From Ignavibacteriaceae bacterium (GTDB taxonomy: Bacteria; Bacteroidota; Ignavibacteria; Ignavibacteriales; Ignavibacteriaceae), in contig JACAFA010000193.1 in NCBI GenBank assembly GCA_013388525.1, positions 1-9,924 on the forward strand: a stretch of DNA of 9,924 bases, read 5' to 3'. The first letter of the stretch is position 1. Each line of letters opens with the position of its first letter. The notes beneath the pieces are model-generated. The model was not told where the DNA came from, did no database searches, and saw only the letters and a list, made by a program, of their open reading frames with translations. Shown piece after piece: positions 6,487 to 9,924 of the stretch. A program made the translations under genes and the position numbers.

Positions 6487-7227
6487 ATGGTCAAACTAAT
6501 TTACTCCGGGGTTTTATTCTTTGCTTTACTATTTAATTTTTGCAGTTCGGAACTGGACGATAAAAGCGCAATAAAAATTGGCTTTTCATTAGCTGTAGAA
6601 ATTCCCGTTCCCGAACCATCGGGGATTGCCATTAGTTTTAATGAAAAGAGTTTCTGGATTGTAAGTGATGAGAACAGTACGATATACCTGATTGACGGAT
6701 GGGGTAAAATTTTGAAAAGCTTCAAGGTTGATGGCGAGGATCTTGAAGGAATAGCAGTTATTGATGAAAAAACTATTGCAATTGTTTTAGAAAAAACCAG
6801 AGAGGTTGTGATACTTGATACTTCCGGGAATGAAATCAAACGTGCTTCAACCAATCTGGAAGGAGAGTTGAATTCAGGTCTGGAAGGAATAACTTATGAC
6901 TCAGCTACTAAAAAATTCTACATATTAAATGAAAAAAAACCGCGGCTTCTTTTAACTCTGGATGAAAACCTGAATGTGATAGAAAGAGATACATTAAATT
7001 TCTCTAAAGATGTCTCGGGGATTTTTTTTGATGGGAGTGATAATATTTTATGGATTTTAAGCGATGAAAGTCAGAGCATAAATCAGACTGACCTGCGGGG
7101 CAATCCTATTCAGGAATATAAAATAAAGATTACTCAGCCTGAGGGCATAGCATTAAACAAGAACCGAAACAGACTTTACATAGTTTCTGATAAAACCGGA
7201 AAGCTCTATGTATTTAATCTTGATTGA
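6487..7227 (+). CDS. SdiA-regulated domain (YjiK-like) beta-propeller protein, exported
   Basis: The protein has 246 residues. Residues 1-18 form a signal peptide ending at Cys19 (LLFNFCSSE). Lipidation is possible, but Phe at -1 does not match a normal lipobox. The mature part shows repeated propeller strands with the family's signature loops: EPSGIAI (about 38-44), DLEGIAV, GLEGITYD, DVSGIFFD and QPEGIAL, each followed by a strand such as FWIVSDEN, FYILNE or LYIVSDK. This is the pattern of the SdiA-regulated family (E. coli YjiK), predicted to be a periplasmic or surface beta-propeller. The name comes from regulation of a founding member and implies no quorum-sensing role here. No Shine-Dalgarno site precedes ATG 6487. 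The gene appears to be transcribed alone. Confidence 0.87.
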   Translation: MVKLIYSGVLFFALLFNFCSSELDDKSAIKIGFSLAVEIPVPEPSGIAISFNEKSFWIVSDENSTIYLIDGWGKILKSFKVDGEDLEGIAVIDEKTIAIVLEKTREVVILDTSGNEIKRASTNLEGELNSGLEGITYDSATKKFYILNEKKPRLLLTLDENLNVIERDTLNFSKDVSGIFFDGSDNILWILSDESQSINQTDLRGNPIQEYKIKITQPEGIALNKNRNRLYIVSDKTGKLYVFNLD

Positions 7228-7299
7228 CAGATATAATTTGCTTCTTCATTAAGCAAAACGTTCTTTTCAACAAAGTATATTTTTATAAAATGTTGTAAG

Positions 7300-7363
7300 T
7301 TTAACCCGTTAGATAAATCAATTAATAAAACAACTACTAAAGATTATTATCTGACGGGTTAAA
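7300..7363. repeat. 17-bp stem-loop upstream of the DUF1844-nadK operon
   Basis: TTTAACCCGTTAGATAA (7300-7316) pairs with TTATCTGACGGGTTAAA (7347-7363). Sixteen Watson-Crick pairs and one T-G wobble give a fully pairable 17-bp stem with a 30-base A+T-rich loop. It ends 27 bases before ATG 7391 and 73 bases after the previous gene. No T-run follows, so it is not a standard terminator. It could be a leader structure of the downstream mRNA or a dispersed palindromic repeat. The right arm begins TTATCTGACGG, matching 10 of 11 bases of 2289-2299. Confidence 0.65.
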
Positions 7364-7390
7364 TATTCAAATAAATCAGGGAGGGAAATT

Positions 7391-7699
7391 ATGACGGATG
7401 CAAATCACAATATTCTGTTTATGCAGCTGATTATACAAAATCAGCAGATTGCGATGATGTCGATGGGCAAAATAATAAATCCGGTTACAAACAAAGTTGA
7501 ACGTAACCTGGAACATGCTAAAATCTACATTGACACTCTCGATATGCTTCTTGCAAAAACAAAGGGAAATCTTTCCGAGTATGAGGAAAAATTTCTGATT
7601 GAAACTCTGAAAGATTTGAAGCTCAACTATGTCGATGAAGTTGAAAAGGATAAAAAGAAAACCGACGGTCAAAAAGAAAAAGCTGAGGAGAAGGTATAA
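7391..7699 (+). CDS. DUF1844 family small protein
   Basis: This is a cytoplasmic protein of 102 residues. It contains the DUF1844 pattern in order: FMQLIIQNQQIAMMSMGKIINP (about 10-31), then LEHAKIYIDTLDMLLAKTKGNLSEYEEKFL (about 40-69), then LKDLKLNYV. The highly charged tail (about 83-102, mostly K, E and D) is probably disordered. The family is found next to unrelated housekeeping genes in many bacteria and its function is not known. A strong GGGAGGG lies 5 bases before ATG 7391. The stop codon is 6 bases before the nadK start, so the two genes form an operon, with DUF1844 translated first. Helical content is high and no membrane segment is seen. Confidence 0.88.
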   Translation: MTDANHNILFMQLIIQNQQIAMMSMGKIINPVTNKVERNLEHAKIYIDTLDMLLAKTKGNLSEYEEKFLIETLKDLKLNYVDEVEKDKKKTDGQKEKAEEKV

Positions 7700-7705
7700 C
7701 TCCAA

Positions 7706-8608
7706 ATGGTGATTGGTATCATTGCAAATACTACCAAGGGGAACATACTGGATGTTGTTACTTCATTCACATCAAAGTTAAAAGAGAAACGCATAGACTA
7801 TCTGCTCACCAGATCAATCATTGAATCAAGAGGAAAATTAAAACTAAGATCCGGAGGAAATTTTATTTCGGAGGATGCTGAAGTTTTTAAGAAAAGTGAT
7901 GTTATTATTTCTATTGGAGGCGATGGGACAATGCTGGCAACTGCATATAAAGCTCATCAGTATAACAAACCCGTGCTCGGACTGAATCTTGGTAAACTTG
8001 GTTTCCTGGTTGAAACAGATGTTACACAAATGGATAGTGTGATTGATATTTTGAAGAAAAAGAAATACACAATCGAAGAGCGGATGGTTCTTTCCGGTGT
8101 TTGTATTGGTCATCAAACCGGTGAGCTGGTTGCAGTAAATGATCTTGTAATTGAAAAAGGCGGCTGGCCCAAAATGATTGAGCTTACTGCCTGGGTTGAT
8201 GATGAATACGTTACCACTTTTTCTGCTGATGGATTAATAATTGCAACTCCAACCGGTTCGACAGGTTATTCGCTTTCCACAGGCGGACCGATAGTAGCAC
8301 CCACTGCAAAAGCAATAACTCTTTCGCCTATCTCTCCGCACAGTCTGACAGTAAAACCGATTGTATTATCGAGCGAGCAGGTAATAAAATTAAAAGCGAA
8401 TTCACCATACAAAGATGTGCAGGTTAGCTGCGATGGTCAGCGTGTGTTTAACTTTCCTCCTCCGTTGGAAATTGTGATAAAGAAAAGTGATCGCCCGCTA
8501 AAGCTAATAAAGACATCTCTAACAACTTATTTTGGAACACTCCGGAAGAAGCTTCTCTGGGGAATTGATGTACGCATCAATAAGCTTAATTCTGAGGGGA
8601 AAGAGTAG
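7706..8608 (+). CDS. nadK: NAD kinase (ATP/polyphosphate-NAD phosphotransferase)
   Basis: This 300-residue enzyme phosphorylates the 2'-OH of the NAD adenosine ribose to make NADP, the cell's only de novo source of NADP. Hallmark motifs are present in order: the catalytic GGDGT at 71-75 (with Asp73 as the catalytic base), NLGKLGFLVE (about 94-103), the VNDLVIEKG segment that binds NAD, and SADGLIIATPTGSTGYSLSTGGPIV, the conserved NAD-binding core. SPISPHSLTVKPIVL completes the beta-sandwich domain. Length and motifs match the bacterial family and nothing is missing. It is translated after DUF1844 with a 6-base gap. An AGGAGAAGG sequence inside the end of the upstream gene, 11 bases before ATG 7706, is the likely ribosome binding site. 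A hairpin terminator follows at 8628. Confidence 0.96.
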   Translation: MVIGIIANTTKGNILDVVTSFTSKLKEKRIDYLLTRSIIESRGKLKLRSGGNFISEDAEVFKKSDVIISIGGDGTMLATAYKAHQYNKPVLGLNLGKLGFLVETDVTQMDSVIDILKKKKYTIEERMVLSGVCIGHQTGELVAVNDLVIEKGGWPKMIELTAWVDDEYVTTFSADGLIIATPTGSTGYSLSTGGPIVAPTAKAITLSPISPHSLTVKPIVLSSEQVIKLKANSPYKDVQVSCDGQRVFNFPPPLEIVIKKSDRPLKLIKTSLTTYFGTLRKKLLWGIDVRINKLNSEGKE

Positions 8609-8627
8609 GAACAGTTTTTTGAAATAA

Positions 8628-8656
8628 AAATGCCATCCTTATCCGGGATGGCATTT
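8628..8656. terminator. Bidirectional intrinsic terminator between nadK and kamA
   Basis: AAATGCCATCC (8628-8638) and GGATGGCATTT (8646-8656) form a perfect 11-bp stem with a 7-base loop. On the minus strand the stem runs into TTTTTATTTC, a good T-run for ending kamA transcripts. On the plus strand it is followed by only a short TTTC, so termination of nadK may be weaker. Its place between two convergent genes fits a shared terminator. Confidence 0.85.
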
Positions 8657-8704
8657 CAAACATCATACATTCAACTTGTCACGGCGTAGTAAAACGAAGC
8701 CGGA

Positions 8705-9871
8705 TCAAGCCTCTTCTAAAACCGGCTCCTCAACCTTTTTCCTTTCCGGCTTTCCGTTAGGACTCGTCTTTGACGCCTTCTTTCCATTTGTCTTTTTCTT
8801 TTTGCTGCCGAAGCCTTCAGGATTATTTTTATCGGAATAATTTTTATATCTGTATACTTTATTCTGGAAGTTGCGGAGAATTATTTCCTCTTCATCCATA
8901 TGAAGAACATAATTCGGAAGTAATGGAATTTTTCCACCACCGCCGGGTGCATCAATTACAAAGTGTGGTATTGCCAAGCCGCTTGTGTGTCCGCGTAATG
9001 CTTCCACAATTCTTAATCCTGTTTCAACAGAAGTCCGGAAGTGGTTTGCACCCTTTGTTTCATCAGCCATATACATATAATACGGACGAACTCTAATCCT
9101 CAATAATTTCTGCATCAATTCTTTTACAACAGCAGGATCGTCATTAACACCTTTCATAATTACCATCTGGTTTCCAACTGGAACACCCGCATCCGCAAGC
9201 ATTGTGCAGGCTTTTGAACTTTCTTCAGTTATTTCCCAGGGATGGTTGAAATGTGTATTAACATATATCGGGTGATACTTCTTTATCATATTAACAAGCT
9301 TTGTTGTAATTCTTTGAGGAAGAACAACAGGCATCCTTGTTCCGAGTCTGATGATTTCAATATGCTTGATCTCGCGTAAACGCTGGAGAATTTTCTCGAG
9401 CATTGTATCTGTAAGCATTAATGGGTCGCCGCCTGAAAGAATCACGTCTCTTATCTCAGTATGTTGTTCAAGATAAGTGAAGGCGCTTTCAAGTCCTTTC
9501 ATTGAAATCTTCTCGTAGTCACCGACTTTTCTTTTCCGGGTGCAGAAGCGGCAGTAAATGCCACACTGGCTGGTAACAAGAAAGAGAGCACGATCGGGAT
9601 AGCGATGAGTGATGTTTGGAACGGGACTCATTTCATCCTCGTGGAGAGGATCTTCTTCTGCATCTATGTCTTCCAGCTCTACTTTTGCCGGGACGCATTG
9701 AAGCCAAATTGGGTCGCCGGGATAACGGATGAGACTTAAATAGTAGGGGTTAATGCGAGCCTGGAAAAATTCATCCAGATCTTCCGCCGTTTTGCGGTCG
9801 ATACCGAATTTCTCCACAACATGGTCCACAGTGTGTACACTGTCCCTTACCATTTCCTGCCAAAGTTCCAT
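8705..9871 (-). CDS. kamA: L-lysine 2,3-aminomutase (radical SAM, PLP)
   Basis: This 388-residue enzyme interconverts L-lysine and L-beta-lysine using S-adenosylmethionine, a [4Fe-4S] cluster and pyridoxal phosphate. The cluster motif is C103-x3-C107-x2-C110 in CGIYCRFCTRKR; SGGDP is at 146-150. The PLP-binding Lys314 is in DAPGGGGK. Asp270 (YMADETKG) and Asp307 (VIDAPGG) align with the two Asp that hold the lysine side-chain amine in the clostridial enzyme. Glutamate 2,3-aminomutase lacks both, so a lysine substrate is favoured. It is longer than EF-P-modifying EpmB (about 340 residues), so free beta-lysine is the likelier product, for osmolyte synthesis (acetyl-beta-lysine) or lysine catabolism. 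The tail after about 345 is Lys/Asn-rich and probably disordered. GAGGA lies 7 bases before ATG 9871. An ablB acetyltransferase partner, if present, lies outside the window. Confidence 0.93.
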   Translation of the reverse strand: MELWQEMVRDSVHTVDHVVEKFGIDRKTAEDLDEFFQARINPYYLSLIRYPGDPIWLQCVPAKVELEDIDAEEDPLHEDEMSPVPNITHRYPDRALFLVTSQCGIYCRFCTRKRKVGDYEKISMKGLESAFTYLEQHTEIRDVILSGGDPLMLTDTMLEKILQRLREIKHIEIIRLGTRMPVVLPQRITTKLVNMIKKYHPIYVNTHFNHPWEITEESSKACTMLADAGVPVGNQMVIMKGVNDDPAVVKELMQKLLRIRVRPYYMYMADETKGANHFRTSVETGLRIVEALRGHTSGLAIPHFVIDAPGGGGKIPLLPNYVLHMDEEEIILRNFQNKVYRYKNYSDKNNPEGFGSKKKKTNGKKASKTSPNGKPERKKVEEPVLEEA

Positions 9872-9924
9872 GATAGTTCCTCAGTTGTTCTTGTGATTGA
9901 AATATTTTCCAAAGACGATCATTC

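Noticed and set aside
6487..7227. Quorum-sensing role for the SdiA-regulated protein
   Set aside because: The family name reflects regulation of one enterobacterial member; no LuxR-type regulator or signal synthase is in the window.
7376..8116. Minus-strand frames opposite DUF1844 and nadK
   Set aside because: Mirror frames of two genes with clear family motifs.
5133..9871. Ferredoxin as a dedicated electron donor for the radical-SAM lysine aminomutase
   Set aside because: The genes are over 3 kb apart with unrelated genes on both strands between them, so the sequence gives no support for a specific pairing.

Overview
The window is A+T-rich bacterial DNA with compact genes on both strands. 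Most genes carry recognisable GAGG/GGAGG-type ribosome binding sites, unlike typical Bacteroidia. The gene content includes a very large BNR/Asp-box secreted protein, a TPR lipoprotein-like protein, a DUF1844-nadK pair, a clostridial-type lysine 2,3-aminomutase and a Chromatium-type 2[4Fe-4S] ferredoxin. Together these suggest a member of the Bacteroidota/Chlorobiota/Ignavibacteriota group, most like Ignavibacteria. This placement is an inference from gene content and style, not from a marker gene. No rRNA, tRNA, CRISPR array, transposase, integrase or phage gene is visible.

Layout. 1-1305 (minus) is the N-terminal 435 residues of a secreted beta-propeller protein whose C-terminus lies outside the window. 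Diverging from it is a short-chain dehydrogenase (1501-2205, plus). A nested palindromic repeat at 2248-2329 separates that gene from a minus-strand two-gene operon: a DUF350-type membrane protein (3306-3842) followed by a membrane-anchored transglutaminase-like protein (2365-3273). Diverging from the operon is an eight-repeat TPR protein (3952-4947). A 133-bp element with perfect 13-bp inverted ends (4991-5123) lies between this gene and a convergent ferredoxin (5133-5432, minus). A gene-free stretch with inverted repeats (5433-5937) is followed by a small membrane-anchored protein (5938-6303, minus) and a divergent SdiA-regulated/YjiK-like propeller protein (6487-7227, plus). A 17-bp stem-loop (7300-7363) precedes the DUF1844-nadK operon (7391-8608, plus). 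A bidirectional hairpin terminator (8628-8656) separates nadK from the convergent lysine 2,3-aminomutase (8705-9871, minus).

The genes do not form one pathway. They are mostly housekeeping or cell-envelope genes: NAD(P) supply (nadK), NAD(P)-dependent redox (SDR), electron transfer (ferredoxin), beta-lysine formation (KamA) and four or five exported or membrane proteins of unknown function. I see no defence system, secondary-metabolite cluster or mobile-element cargo. The least explained material is intergenic: four inverted-repeat structures, two of which share an 11-nt word (TTAYCTGACGG), and the 133-bp element at 4991-5123, which could be a small miniature element or a structured RNA. The most interesting protein observation is the co-transcribed DUF350/transglutaminase-like pair.
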